From contig NC_085055.1 in the NCBI RefSeq assembly GCF_963662255.1, forward strand, positions 20,632,704 through 20,696,703: DNA of 64,000 nt, in the 5' to 3' direction. Shown piece after piece: positions 43,561 to 55,836 of the stretch. The position numbers and the translations under genes were made by a program. Under the pieces are notes generated by a model that saw only the letters and a list, made by a program, of their open reading frames with translations, did not search any database and was not told where the DNA came from. Source of the DNA: Cinclus cinclus (lineage: Eukaryota > Chordata > Aves > Passeriformes > Cinclidae). The first letter of the stretch is position 1. Each line of letters begins with the position of its first letter.

Positions 43561-46035
43561 CCAATATTTTCTGGGTCTTTCTCCCTCTTTGGGGGCTTCC
43601 TAAAGGAATTCTTGGCCCCATTTGGAGCCTGTACCAAGGTACTGCTGGTTGGGTTGAGGGGGTTGAGTGCATCTCACACCCTCTACACTCCAGAGGTGCC
43701 CATCCCTTTGTCCAGACCTTCCTCTCCACAGGAGATGTGCTCCTTCCAGCAAGGAGAGGGGACGAAAAGGCATGAGCTGGCCCCTGTGTCCTACTGCACA
43801 GCTTGGGCAAGCAGCCATGAGCTGTGTGGGCTGGGAATGGTTTGGGAATGCCATGGACTAACCCACCCTAGGGTTTGTTTTTGGGTGTGTGCACTTAATC
43901 CAAACTGCTCCAAGAGAATCCTTCTGCAGTGTGGATACCCCAAACCAGATGTGCTCCCTCAAACCCCTCCAACCCTTTTAAAAATAAAAATCTGCAAGAA
44001 AATAGGGCTAAAACAACATTTAAATGGGGGAATGGCTGTCTTTTTTCTTCTTTTTTTCTTCTAAAATAAGGAGTGCTGACACCTAGGAAGTGCCAAGATG
44101 AATTTCTAACGGGGTTGTTTGTCACTATACATAAAACAATTTGTTTTCTGCTCTGTGCTCCCCACTGGTGTTGGAAAGAACCTGGTAAACTCCACCCAGT
44201 CCCAGCCAGATGCTTCAGGGAAAGCTCAAAATACCTTTACAGCAGGGGGATAACCTCACCATAATTAAAACAGAAATTTTAGCTAACATTCAGGGATTTA
44301 ATAGACAATCCAAAATGCACATTAAGGCTGCTGACCACAACCTGCTGCAAAGCCACCAATAGTTTCATTTTCCTAAGGATTTGAAGCACTGGGAAGCTCC
44401 CCAGATGAGAACAGACTTGTGGCTCTGCTGAGACCAGTCTAACTCAGGTTTAAAGCCCATCTGCACCGATCCAGCCTTCCTGTGGGAAGTGGGAGTCCAT
44501 CCCCCAGGCCTGTGGGGAGGGAAGGACACCCTGGCTTGGCTGACGAGGTGAGGAGAGGATGTGAGGAGCTCCTGGGGAGGTGGGAATTGTCACAGCTCCG
44601 GGCAGCACCAGCACTTCCCATGTGGCCAAAGGCAGGGGAATGCATAAATGAGAGGGAGGGAACATCCCACTGGGCTCTGCAGCTGCCACCTGGAGCTGGA
44701 TGTCTCTTGAGACCTGTAATTTTAGGTAGTCCTAACTGGACTTTGCCCTTTACCAGTAACCACCAGTAGCAGAGATCCCCACCTGCCACAGGGCCACATC
44801 CCACAGGATGTCTGTGTTCCAGCCTTTTGAGGCATTTATTTGGATTTTTTTACAACAAATCTCGGCCTGTCACAAATGGTCAGTGTTGGTGTTCTGGTTC
44901 TCTGCAGGATACCTGGCCTGGAAATATGGGAAGATAGCACCAGCAGGTTCCCACCTGGCAGCTGGGCTGGCTTTCACAGGACCTCCTGGACAAGAAAATG
45001 GATTTAAAGAGTGACCCTTATCTGCTCTCTGTACTTTGAACAGGCCTTGGTAATCCCTCCAGGTATCCAGGAGATGCCAAAACCTGGGCTCAAAGAAAAG
45101 CAGAACTGTCTTCTATTCAGTAGAAGCCAAACACCTTATGAGCAATATCCAGAAATTCCCAAACTCCAACACCACATCGCTGAGAAGGACAGCCAGAAAA
45201 ACTCCCTTTCCCCAAGTCTGGGAATTGTTTTTGTTCATGGCTGGCAAAATCCTCCTGTTGTTGCTTCCTAGCAGAGTATTTTATTAAACCCAGGAATTCC
45301 TCCCTGTCCCCACTTTGGAAAATTGTGCTGTTCCTTTTCTTGACCTGAACACTAAAAGGCTTTGGCTAGAAGATAACCAAACACAGAGGATGGGGAGTGT
45401 AAACCTCTGGAATGCTGCCCTGGTGTGGCTCTTCCTGAACCCAAAAAAATCCCCCCAAACTTCTCAGTTTCCTCAATATCCTGAGAGAGACAACTCAGCT
45501 GGAAAGATGCATCCCAGGTAGGAGCTCCTGGAATTCTTCCCATGTGAAAAGCAGATATTTATTTAAAGATGGGACTGGATCAAAATAGACATGAGGAAAT
45601 GCCAAAATATTCCTTAAGTAGGAAGAGGAAGGAATACAGTTGTCTCTCTACCCTGTGAATGAATAACTTACACCCCTGGGAGAAGCAGGAGTGGGAATGG
45701 ACCAAGCGAAATCAGTTCTGCTCCGTCAGTGTTGACAGAAGGGAATAGCTCCTCCTGCCTTGGCCAGAATGGATTCAGGCAGAGTAAACTGAGAACTGCA
45801 GGAGCAGGCAGCAAAGGAAAACAGAGGAGATTGCTTGGAAAACACGAGGCGGGAGAATGAATGCTGAGGGCATGCATGTGCCTAAATGTGGTCATGGGGA
45901 AATGGAGCATCCTGACTGAAGTGAGAGCAGAAACCAGTGCTGATGGTGCCACTCTCCCTCTGGAATACAAAGGAGCCACTGACTTCAGTGAATTTACTCC
46001 TGAAGCCCCAATTTTGAATGGCTGAAATTAGAGAA
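43561..46035. other. Unique non-coding DNA, no gene seen
   Basis: About 2.5 kb without a recognisable gene or transposon. Open frames of up to 150 codons (43612-44064) have no recognisable domain. Confidence 0.6.
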
Positions 46036-46097
46036 CAAGGCTGGGAAAAGATGATTTTTAAGGTCCTTTCCAACCCAAACCTTTCAGTGGTTCTATG
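46036..46097 (+). mobile_element. CR1 LINE terminal fragment (tail only)
   Basis: About 60 bases: GGCTGGGAAAAGATGATTTT, TAAGGTCCTTTCCAACCCAA, then CAGTGGTTCTATG. Only the last part of the element is present, which indicates very early termination of reverse transcription. Confidence 0.82.
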
Positions 46098-48816
46098 CTG
46101 TGGGAATGACTTGTGGCAGACCAGGAGAATATGAGGAATTAAAATATTTTAATTCCTGCTCGACATCATCCAAGAACTGCTTCCCAACAGAGGATGCATG
46201 CTGGGGAGGCTGGCAGCATTTAGGATTTGTTTGCAAATTACAGCTGAAACCTAGGACTGAATTTTGATGCATAAAGATTTGGATACTCTTGCCAATTCCC
46301 ATGATAATGCCTTGATTTACTGGTTCTTTCCTAAAGACAAATGTGAGATAACTTCAATAGGCAAAGTTGGCCTCGACTGCCACTTTCAAAAATACTTGAA
46401 AAGAGACTTAAATTAGGGGGAGAAAATGCAGAAAGTTCTCTAAAAAGGGGCAGAATAAATTTAGAAATCAGCTTCAGAACTGGCGGGATACTGCAAATGT
46501 CTAAAACTAAAAATAGAGGGGAACAGATGATTGGTTTTTTTCCCTCCTTGATCAATTTCTCTCTTTTTTTCTCTCTTCACATTGGGGTCCTCTCTAAGTT
46601 TACACCGAGCCCACAAGCCTGTGCCTGGTAAACATTTTTGGTGTTATTTTTGTCTAAGTGACAGGCCTGAGTGGCATCCAAGCACAACCAAAACAAACTC
46701 AAGTATGCCAGAGCAGCATGAGCACCAAAAAACCTCAGAGCAAGCTGGGAGCGATGTCACTGCAATTCCATCCTGTGGGATTGTCACCTGCATGAGGTCC
46801 CTGAACAACAAAGCCTCTGGGGATCTGGCAGGAGTGAAGCTCTGGCACAGGTGTCTGTTCCTGCTGGAAGTAGGGATTGGAAAGTGGGGAATGGGCTCCT
46901 CACCTCCCACATCTCTGTTTGCACCTGATGGATCTTGGACAAGGGAATGTCACTGCAGGACCACACCCCAAACCACAATCCCTGGAAGATGGGGGTGGAA
47001 TTTTGTGACTCTTTGACTTCAGTGGCGGGGATGGCAATGACAGGAGCAGCAGGATCTTGGCACAGCCTGGCTGCTTCCCGGTGCCTCAGCTGCTGGAAAG
47101 GTTTCTGCTGTAGACTCACCAGATGCTTGGCATTTGGGAATAATTCAGCGTTGATCAAAGCAAGATGGATAAAAAAAAAAGAAAAAAGAGAAAAGGAGAG
47201 CCCATGATGAATTCATCCTTCACTGTGGCATTAGCACAGCCCAGCCCTGTCCCCCTCCTCCATGTCAGTGGTGAAAAATGCCTCCTGTTCTCCAGCAATT
47301 ACCTGGTTGGGCTCACCCGTGGAATGCCGATACTTCGGGAGACGGCAGCAGCTGCCCCGCTCTGCCATCCCGGTGATGGATGAGCCCCGGCTCAGCCCTG
47401 CTGCCATCTGCCACCAGGGTCCCCAACAAGTGACATCCTCGTTCCTTCACACGGATCAGGGGCGAGTCAGAAAAGTGGCAGTGATGAAAGGGCCCTGCGA
47501 AAGCTGAATTAGCTACGGAAGGGAGGAGATGAATAAAGAGGTGTGGGGTGGGAGGAAAGGAGATGATGGAAAGTTGGAAGGGGAGGAAGGGAGGGACCAC
47601 CTGACTCATGCCCAGGCCCCTGAGGAGTAACCCCAGTGTTCATGAGGCTCCTGTTGGTTTGGTTACTTGCTCATAGAGAGCTCTTTTTGCCAGGATGAGC
47701 CCATTTCTGGGATGTCCCTAGGAAACAGAATGTGTCCCAGCTGACACACCACTCACAGCCCACCACGATCCTCAAGGCACGGCAGAGCAGGGAGCTGGAT
47801 TAAATCAGACAAGTAGCAGCTGTCAAAACCCAAACTAAACTGGATGGTGCTGGGCAGTTAAAAAAACTTCTCCTCTGGGGCCAGGGTGACCAAAGATAAA
47901 GGTGACTTGGAAGCCAAACCACCTCTGGATGTCACAGGATGCAACAGAGTGTCTGAGGATGGGAAGCTTCACCTGGAGTAGTTTGGAAAGTCTTTGGAAA
48001 CTTCTCTCCTTCCTTCGGGGATATGCAAAGCTCAGAGAAACCCTGCTTTGCTGATGGCATTTTCTAGGCTGGGTGGATCAATTCTGCCTCTAGAACAAGC
48101 TGAGAGGGACCTGGTGGTCAAACCCTGCCATATTTCTCAGGTTTATCATCAAAACCTTCAGCTGGGGACACTCTGCTTTCAAGAACAATCACGTCGCAGA
48201 GTACTTGGTTATTGTCACCAAGTATTGTATCTCGATTAAATTTATCTTGGTAATAAACCCCTTTCACTTCCCAGATTTGATCCCAGCTTTGCCCCAAGCT
48301 ACTCAGGTTAAAGGAAGCTGAAAGTTTGAGCCAAAATCCCTCTTCAAGCAGGATTTACAAGGGGAAAACAAGAGGAAAAAGAGGCTGGCACTTCTAGAGA
48401 TGCTCTGAAAATGCTCACCAATCAGAAACAGTCCCACAAGAATTATTTCCCCTCTCCAGCTATCCCAAACTCCAGGACACTGTCCTTGCCCATCTGTCAG
48501 CTCAGCCCCAATACAGAAGAAATCTCATTAACAGGCACCAGAGATTTAGGGGAGGGCTGGAATATGGCAAAGCCCTTTAAAACAGGAGATAAACCATCCT
48601 CTGCTCCAAGGAACAGAGGTGGTAAGGAAGATATAAACACCAACAAGACTCCTGGGAATGCTGGAGAAAGGACAGGACAACGACACGTCAGCACTGCTAT
48701 GTTGGGATGACCCCACAGCAATGAAAATAATTTATTAGGACTGGTGGGGGAAATAAAAGAGAAAGCTTTCCCCAACCGAACAGTACCGCCAGCATCAGTG
48801 TAATAATAATAAAAAA
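46098..48816. other. Unique non-coding DNA, no gene seen
   Basis: About 2.7 kb without a recognisable gene or transposon. It has an A-rich patch at 47169-47198 and a modest CpG cluster near 47318-47400 (CCCGTGG, GCCGATACTTCGGGAGACGG), where GCCGATACTTCGGG could form a short hairpin. Confidence 0.6.
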
Positions 48817-48845
48817 CAATCAATCAATCAATCATCATCATCATT
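48817..48845. repeat. (CAAT)n/(CAT)n compound microsatellite
   Basis: CAAT repeated about four times followed by CAT repeated four to five times; a TAA run lies just upstream (48801-48811). Confidence 0.9.
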
Positions 48846-49419
48846 AGGATCCCAGCTAGCAAAGTTTATCCTTTTGGGGAATGGGAATAGCCAGGTTTAC
48901 TCTGCATCCCACCAGTTTCCAAGTGGATTTGGCAATAAAGCTGCAGGTGAGGTTTCTGAACCTGTAAAGTCAGGACAGGTAATGGCTTCATGTCTTTCGA
49001 GGAAAAATATCAGTGGAAAAAAAAAAAAAACCACAATCACGATGTATTTCTGTCTTTGTAAGCAATAATTTGGAATAATATGTCAGGATTTTTCTCATTC
49101 TGAAGCTACATTTTGAAAAAGAAAAAAGCAAACAAAAAATTCTTCCTAATGTTTTACAGGTTTCAAGGCTTTTGTCTACTTGTGGGTATTCTCCAATGGG
49201 CAAAAGCTGGGAGACAGAGAGAAAACGGTGCTAACAAGGAGAAAGTGACATTTCCCTGTTGCTCTGGGTTTTAACACCTCTGAATTTTTGCAGCCACCTC
49301 AACTTGTAAGCTGAAATAATAATTTTAAAATAGAGCAAACATTCTCCCCCTCCTTCCTCCTATTCCGCCAGTGCTTTTCTCACACATTTTTCTCCAATGG
49401 AAGGAGACGGATAATCTAA
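48846..49419. other. Unique non-coding DNA, no gene seen
   Basis: Unique sequence with an A14 run at 49017-49030 and AT-rich texture around 49300-49340. No gene. Confidence 0.65.
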
Positions 49420-49700
49420 TTTGACGTTTTGGGATATATTCCCTGCAGGAAGTGTGGAAATGCCACCTGCTACCTGTGTGTTAGATTTGATCATAAATCA
49501 CCAGCACCCTGCACTCGACAGGATCTCCTGATATTTTAATGGCCATGAAAGGTCTGGCCACTGCTGGAATTAAAGCCTAAATTGCAGGTTTATGTTTTTC
49601 TGGAAATGCCAAATGCTGCCTTGCTTCTTGTATCACTCTTAATTGCCCTTCCTTAATTACAAGGAGTGAAATAATTAATTATATTCAGTGGAAAGGGACA
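49420..49700. promoter_or_regulatory. AT-rich island with ATAATTAATTAT palindrome
   Basis: Repeat-free. It contains TCTAATTTGACG, CACTCTTAATTGCCC, CCTTAATTAC and the 12-bp palindrome ATAATTAATTAT (49671-49682), overlapping homeodomain cores in both orientations. It marks the right edge of the CR1-poor block. Confidence 0.33.
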
Positions 49701-49781
49701 CAAAGCCTTCTGCTTCAGGCTTGGCCCTCTTGGAAGTTCAGAATGAACCCTGGGAGGATGTTGGGTACTGGAACAGGAATA

Positions 49782-49892
49782 TTTGGACAATGCTCTCAGC
49801 CACAGGGTGGGATTGGTGGGATGTCTGTGTAGGGTCAGGAGTTGGATTTGATGATCCTTGTGGGTCCTGCTTGGGATATTCTGTAATTCTAC
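49782..49892 (+). mobile_element. CR1 LINE 3'-end fragment, third class
   Basis: TATTTGGACAATGCTCTCAG, GGTGGGATTGGTGGGATGTC, GTAGGGTCAGGAGTTGGATT and a tail TCTGTAATTCTAC. It shares the distinctive GACAATGCTCTCAG core with the element at 51.5-51.9 kb. Confidence 0.88.
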
Positions 49893-51485
49893 AGTGCTTA
49901 AAACACCAGGTCAAAGTCCACACCTTGGGTGGCTCCTCTGGTCTCCTGAAATCCAAGGTGAAACAGCTGGAAATCTCAGACCAGATTACGGATCTGGCTG
50001 CAACACCTCCATTGGAGACCTCCCCTTGCCATGGGCTACAGCTCCTCTGCATCCAGGGGATTCTGAAACACCTGACCCTGCAAGGGCATCAGAGATTTTG
50101 TGCTGTTTTGCTGGTGAAGCCAACTGACCAGAACATCTCAGCTCAATCCTGCATGGCAGGGAGAAAATCAGGTTCAGCTTCCAGGGTACAAACTGGGAAG
50201 GAAAAAAATTTACAAAAGAAAGAAGGGGTGAGTAATGTTGGTTTAATCTCAAACTTGAACACCACAAACACACCCAAGCAGCCCTGCTTGACAGCAGAGA
50301 TGCTGGAATTATATCCAAGAGCGACACGATTTCCTGGGGCTGCAGGGAGATCCCAGACAGGAGATCAACTGCAACATTTTGGGTTTCCACTACTTTTTTG
50401 TCACCCCAGTTCTCCAAGGACCAGGAAGGGATGGGAAGTCCTGAGCGCAGCTGTCAATGCTCAGCATTGACATTGGGAGAGGAGCATCCTGACTGTCTTT
50501 GGGCCAAAGCTGGACCAGGAACAGTGCTGGAATCCTCCACAAGACTTCAAAGTTTTCACATGATTATGCGAGCAAATATTTGGGCTGGAAGTGCTGTTAG
50601 TCATTATTTGCAGTTCATTTTCTCTTATTTGTTCTCTGTCTTTTAAATAATAAAAGAGAGAAAGCCAAGATGACAGCTCACAGCATTCCCATCCAGGAGC
50701 AGAAACAACAGCTGGGTTTTTCTGCTAAACACCTTTGGTTGTGCACAGCTTCCAGGGAAATGCTGTGCCAGGGAGGAATTTGGAACTACAACTTTCCTGG
50801 TCATTCACCAGGAAAATCCCCACTCCTGACCTGTGCTGTTGTCATGCAGAGTTTTTCTGAGTTTACACCTTGGGGCGGCACAACAGGAATTGCTCCATGT
50901 TTCCAGTCCTCCCTGGATTTGGGGGCTGCCCTGCTTCGTTGCTCTTTGGCACCTCATTTGGAGGCCTGATCATGGCAACAGCTGTTCCTCAAATTCAGGG
51001 CTTAGCACCATTAATCACATCAGTAGGCAGCGGGGTTTCCTCCAGCAGGAAATCCAGGAACAGCTCCAGACATGTTCCAAATCAGGGGAAGGTTTACACT
51101 CATCCATGGAAGTGCAAGGCTTCCTGGGCACGGAGGCACGAGAGGAGCTATTCCACAGCAGCACGGTAGAACTGGCATAAAAAATTACTTGAGATGCAAA
51201 ATCACGTCTTCAAAACTCCCACAAATTGAATTCCAGCTCCAGGTGTCTCCGTGCCTCCAGCACTTTGTGCCTCCGCCATGTCCAGAGTGGGGTGGGAAGG
51301 TCTGGACAACAGAACGTCCATATAAACAACTTGACGTAGAAAGTGTGGGATTGTCCACAAAGGGGTGTCTGTCCACTCCCTTTGGCAAAGCTACGGCTTA
51401 GGGAATGGAGGGATCTGGGACTCAGATCCTGGATCTGGCACCATCAGGGTCATTCCTGCCCATCCAGTTTTGGGGTAGTTTTGGG
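49893..51485. other. Unique non-coding DNA, no gene seen
   Basis: Unique sequence between two CR1 elements of the same class. A 260-codon open frame (49688-50470 plus) runs through the first CR1 and into this DNA and has no recognisable domain, so I treat it as chance. Confidence 0.6.
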
Positions 51486-51950
51486 TGGCACAACATGAGA
51501 AGGATCTAAAGCCACTGGCGAGTGTCCAAAGGAGGGACACAAAGATGAGGGAGGGTATGGAAAGGTCGGATAAGGAACAGCTGAAGGCACTTGGTCTGTT
51601 TAGTTTGGAGAAGGGGAGACTGAGGGCAGAGCTCATCCCATCCCAGTTTCCTCCCAAGGGGCAGATCTGATCTCTATGCTCTGGGACCAGGGACAGGACC
51701 CAAGGAATGGCTGGAGCTGTGTCAGGTGAGGGCTAGACTAGATATCAGGAAAAGGTTCTTCCCCCAGAAGGTTCTGGGACACTGAACAAGGTCTCCAGGG
51801 AATGGGCACGGCCCCAAGGCTGCCAGAGCTCCAGAAGAATTTGGACAATGCTCTCAGGGATGCACAGGGTGGGATTACTGGGGTGTCTGTGCAGGGCCAG
51901 GGGTTGGACTGGATGATCCTGTAGATCCCTTCCAACAGATTCCATCTTTC
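51486..51950 (+). mobile_element. CR1 LINE, 3' third including end of ORF2 (third class)
   Basis: Landmarks are GAGTGTCCAAAGGAGGGACA, GTTTAGTTTGGAGAAGGGGA, CAGGAAAAGGTTCTTCCCCC, TTTGGACAATGCTCTCAGGG and GTGCAGGGCCAGGGGTTGGA. The terminal ATTCTGTGA-type tail is decayed (AGATTCCATCTTTC). It is the best-preserved representative of its class here. Confidence 0.9.
51509..51640 (+). pseudogene. Remnant of CR1 ORF2 C-terminus
   Basis: One frame reads SVQRRDTKM, then LGLFSLEKGRLRAELI, uninterrupted. This is the last part of ORF2 downstream of the reverse transcriptase domain. Nothing upstream is retained, so it is inactive. Confidence 0.8.
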
Positions 51951-52247
51951 TTGCTCCCAGGACGTGAATGTGCAAGAGGTGGCTCCATCCAAAAAACCAT
52001 CTTGTTTATCCAAAGAAAATCTAGATACAAGGTGTCTGTTCAATTTAAAATTGAAATGTCTCCAGAAAGCTCAACAGAGCACCAAATTCAGAACATCTCC
52101 CCAAAGGGCAGAAGCACCTCAGGGTGAATGTGGCACCTGTCTTCTTGGGTTTGAGCCCACAGGGGAGATCAGCAACTTGTGGATCTACAGCAAAACTCTC
52201 CCAGATCACAGGAAACCTGTCTCCAGTGAGAAATTTTTGTCTTTACA

Positions 52248-52464
52248 TTAGATATTGGGAAGAAATCCTTCCCTGTAAGGGAGGTGAGGCCCTGCCACAG
52301 GGTGCCCAGAGAAGCTGTGGCTTCTCCATCTCTGGAAGTATCCAAGGCCAGGTTGGACAGGACTTGGAGCAACCTGGGATAGTGAAAGGTGTCCCTGCCC
52401 ATGGCAGGGGTGAGACTGGATGTGCTTTAAGGTCCATTCCCACCCAAACCATTCCATGATTCTA
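52248..52464 (+). mobile_element. CR1 LINE 3'-end fragment
   Basis: Starts TTAGATATTGGGAAGAAATC, then GGTGCCCAGAGAAGCTGTGG, GGACAGGACTTGGAGCAACC, and ends CCATTCCATGATTCTAC. Complete through the tail. Truncation point equals that of the 15.1 and 17.3 kb copies. Confidence 0.93.
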
Positions 52465-53109
52465 CAGCCAGTTGAAGAAAATGTAAAACAAGTTTGTCTC
52501 CACGGACAAGGCTCTCACTGCAGTGTTTGTGCTGACCCAATAGGCCTGGCTGTGAAACCATTTCCAACATCCTTCTCGAGAAGGAAAAGGGGAAAAATCC
52601 CAAACTGATCTAAAAGCTTGGCCCACCAGAAATCAACGTGACCCAGCAGCATCCCAAGCAGGCTCTGCTCAGCAGAGCCTCCTCAGAGTCATCCCTTGAT
52701 GTGAATGTTTATAATACTCTGGGATCAAATCCATCCTTGGAGGAGGATGTCAAGACTTGAGCAATTCCTTGTTTTCACCAAAATCCAGGTAATATTTGTG
52801 TTGTTTTTTCCACTCCTCTTTTCAGGTTATTTTCCCATTTCCACTACAATAATAATCCTCATGCCTAATAATAACACAGTTGGAGTGACCTTTCCATTCT
52901 ATGCAGATTAGCACAGGATGAGACACTTGGTAAGGTTAGAGCTGCCAAAAAAGCACCGTGGCTGCCTCTCTTGAGGCTTCCATCTGATTAAACTGGGATC
53001 CATGGCTTGGTGTTTACTCGCAGGGAAACTGAGGCAGAAGTAAGGAAAACTTGGCATTTCCAGCAGGACAGGGCTGGGAGCAGTGCTGGGGGTGAAAGGC
53101 TGAGATCTA
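52465..53109. other. Unique non-coding DNA, no gene seen
   Basis: Unique sequence with AT-rich texture around 52780-52910 (TTTTCCCATTTCCACTAC, ATAATAACACAG). No gene. Confidence 0.65.
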
Positions 53110-53348
53110 GGACAGATCTAGGATAGGAGGAAACAGCCTCAAGTCATGCCAGGAGGGTTTAGATTAGATACTGGAAAATTTCTTCCTGGAAAGGGTGGGC
53201 AAGCACTGGCAGGACTAGTGGAGTCCTCACTCCTTGAGGGATTTAACAGCCCTGTGGATGTGGCACTTGGGGAAAGAGTTCAGTGCTTGGTCAGAAGTTG
53301 GACTTGATGGTCTTAGATGGCTTTTCCAGCTTGAATGATTCTGTGATT
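53110..53348 (+). mobile_element. CR1 LINE 3' fragment, second class
   Basis: GGAAACAGCCTCAAGTCATG, GATTAGATACTGGAAAATTT, CCTGTGGATGTGGCACTTGG, AGAAGTTGGACTTGATGGTC, ending AATGATTCTGTGATTCC. Tail intact. Best example of the second class for defining its end. Confidence 0.92.
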
Positions 53349-54421
53349 CCTTGGGAGCAAATCTGAGAGTCATGAAAAGTGCCATTCAATCATTTCTTTG
53401 AGATTTTCTCTGCTGAGATTTTGAGATTTTTTTGCTTACCCAAAAATAGTGAAACTCTTTCATAGAGAATGATTCTATTATTACCAAAATGCCTTTGGTA
53501 TCTTTGTTTCTTTCTAAAGCCACAGTTTGTGATTAATGGGTTTTGGGACAGCACCACCAGGACGTTTCCTCTCCAGTTTCATCCTTGCTCCAGCTGGGCC
53601 ATTCCCTCTTTTAGCTGCCATAAGTATCTGTCTTAATTTTGTGCTTTCCAAGAGCATTAGAATTCAGTGGGGACCACAGCATCAGGTGACACTTGACTTT
53701 AATATTAATGGCTCCTTTTTATTCCAGAGTTCTCTGCCTTAGTTGAGAGCGGAGATTCTCCATGGCAGAGGCCTCGTGCCTTGTTTGACAATGGGCTCCT
53801 CTTCCAAGGTCCATGGTAAGATTTCCTGAAATACCAGAGGAGCTACCCAGTAATTTTGGCCAACGTGAGCCAAATCTAATGAGAGTCCCGATTCCTTCCC
53901 CCCCAAAGATTTCAAAGTGGTGCCACATGAAATGCCTGAACCTTTTAAGGGATAATATTCCATTGACCCAGCACATCTGTCAGGGTGAAGAGGGTGGGGA
54001 GAAGAGCAAGCTTGGCATTACAGCTGCAATTTTTCTCAGGCCATCACTTTGGAGTTCAGATTTTCTCATTCTGGGGTTCAGGATTATCCTTGAAATAAAT
54101 TATCCCTGCAAAGAGCTCCTACAGCTTCCACGCTGCATCCAAAGGGTAGAGAGCAATCCATTAACACCACTGGGAAAAGGGAAAAGCAGCACCTCAGGGG
54201 AAAAAAGAGGGGGAAAAAAATCACAGTGCTGCTCCCAAGAGTTCAGATATCTCCAGTCAAATCAGAAAATCAAGGAGAGAAGCTGAGGAAAAAAAAAAAG
54301 GAAAAAAGAAATAAAGATAATTATTGAGTGCTGCAACTTCTTTGCTTTGGGATTTTTTGGTGCTATTTTGGTGATGCTTTCTAAGTCCACACATTAAATT
54401 CAAAAGAGCTGAAAGGGGCTC
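53349..54421. other. Unique non-coding DNA, no gene seen
   Basis: Unique sequence; A-rich at 54280-54320. A 157-codon open frame at 53813-54286 has no recognisable domain. Confidence 0.6.
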
Positions 54422-54522
54422 AGTTTAGATGGGTTATTGGGAAGAAATTCCTCCCTGGGAGGGTGGTGAGGCCTTGGCCCAGGCTGCCCAGAGAAGCTGT
54501 GGCTGCCCCATCCCTGGAGGTC
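54422..54522 (+). mobile_element. CR1 LINE fragment lacking its 3' end
   Basis: CAGTTTAGATGGGTTATTGG, GAAGAAATTCCTCCCTGGGA, GGCTGCCCAGAGAAGCTGTG, then identity stops after CATCCCTGGAGG. The missing tail implies a later deletion or rearrangement at about 54522. Confidence 0.88.
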
Positions 54523-55419
54523 CCAGTGCTCACATCCAGCAGCCCTGGGAGAAGCTCCTCCCTGCTGGAGCAAACATTCCTTCGTTAAAGTGCTCCATAT
54601 CCTCTCAGGAAAGTCCCTTTTGCCCCAAAAGTGCCTTAATATCAAACAAAACACATGCTCTGAGTTTGCAGCTTGCTCTGTTACCATCCTTGATGAAAGG
54701 AACACTTTTTCTTCCACCTTTTGAAATGGTTTTCCATCCCCTCGGCAAGACCTTGGGCTAGAGATAGACTGAAAAAAGAACAGCTGCTTTTTTTTTTTTT
54801 TTTCTCTTTTTGGCTTGTTTTTCTTTTTCAGAGAAAAGAATTTTTCCCCACCTGTAGATTTCTTTTCCTTCTCCTGCATTTCAAGTTTTGCAGCTCACTC
54901 TGATACTGATCAGTGCCAAGCAGGGGCTGCCTGAGCTGGTTTTTAAGGATGACTGAGTGATCTCAGCCCGTTTTCCCTGCCAGCCTCCCAGTCCAGTCTG
55001 GGATCAAGGCTGCAGCTGGAATTGTTCATTTCCCACATTTCCTACACTGATGCTACTCTTTAGATTTTAAAGCATCCCCTCCTTTGCTTGTACAAAGGTG
55101 ATGTGATGAGAGGGTGGGAGAATGCTCCCAGAAGGATGGACTGACCCCCATCCCATATCCAGCCTTGCTGGGCACCACATGACAACCTGGAGCAAATCCT
55201 TCAATCACAACCTCCTGGAAGCCCAGAGCCACCAGAAGCCCAGGAAAAACCACCTTGGTTCCAGCAGGGAAGTGCAACCCCAGACATCCCCACCCCTTGC
55301 TGCTTTACACTCTGGTGCAGTTTAGCAAGTGTAGATAATTTTTTGTTATTTTAAAAATTATCAGCAGTGATTGAGTATGAAAGGACATCATGGAAAAGTA
55401 GGACATGGACCTGCTCAAC
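54523..55419. other. Unique DNA with a T16 run
   Basis: No gene seen. A T-run at 54788-54803 is followed by T-rich sequence to 54840. Confidence 0.65.
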
Positions 55420-55836
55420 ACATCACAAAGATGCTCTGAGGGCTGGATCTCCTCTGCTCTGGCGGAGCTGGGAGAGCTGGGGGTGTTCATGTGGACTAGA
55501 GAAGGCTCCAGGAAGATCTCAGAGCCCTTTCCAGCACCTAAAAGGGCTCCAGGAGAGCTGGAGAGAGACTTGGGACAAGGGATGGAGGGATAGGACACAG
55601 GGAATGGCTTCCCACTGCCAGAGGGCAGGGCTGGATGGGTTATTGAGAAGGAATTCTTCCCTGTGAGGGTGGTGAAGCCCTGGCACAGAGTGCCCAGAGA
55701 AGCTGTGGCTGTCCCTGGAAGTGTCCAAGGCCAGGTTGAGTGAGGCTTGGAGCAACCTGGGACAGTGGAAGGTGTCCCTGCCAAAGGAAAGATGATCTTT
55801 AAGGTCTCTTCCAACTCCAACCAGTCTGTGATTTCA
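55420..55836 (+). mobile_element. CR1 LINE, 3' third including end of ORF2
   Basis: TGGCGGAGCTGGGAGAGCTG, GGCTCCAGGAGAGCTGGAGA, TTATTGAGAAGGAATTCTTC, GAGTGCCCAGAGAAGCTGTG, GCTTGGAGCAACCTGGGACA and a tail CCAGTCTGTGATTTCATGG. Common class with slightly more of ORF2 than most. Confidence 0.92.
55447..55521 (+). pseudogene. Short remnant of CR1 ORF2 C-terminus
   Basis: The frame reads LAELGELGVFMWTREGS, equivalent to the ELGLFSL-type end of ORF2. Too short to be meaningful as a protein; recorded as the coding fossil of the CR1 at 55420-55836. Confidence 0.6.

Noticed and set aside
49688..50470. 260-codon plus-strand open frame
   Set aside because: Starts upstream of and runs through a CR1 3' end, so it cannot be an old conserved coding region; no domain recognised.
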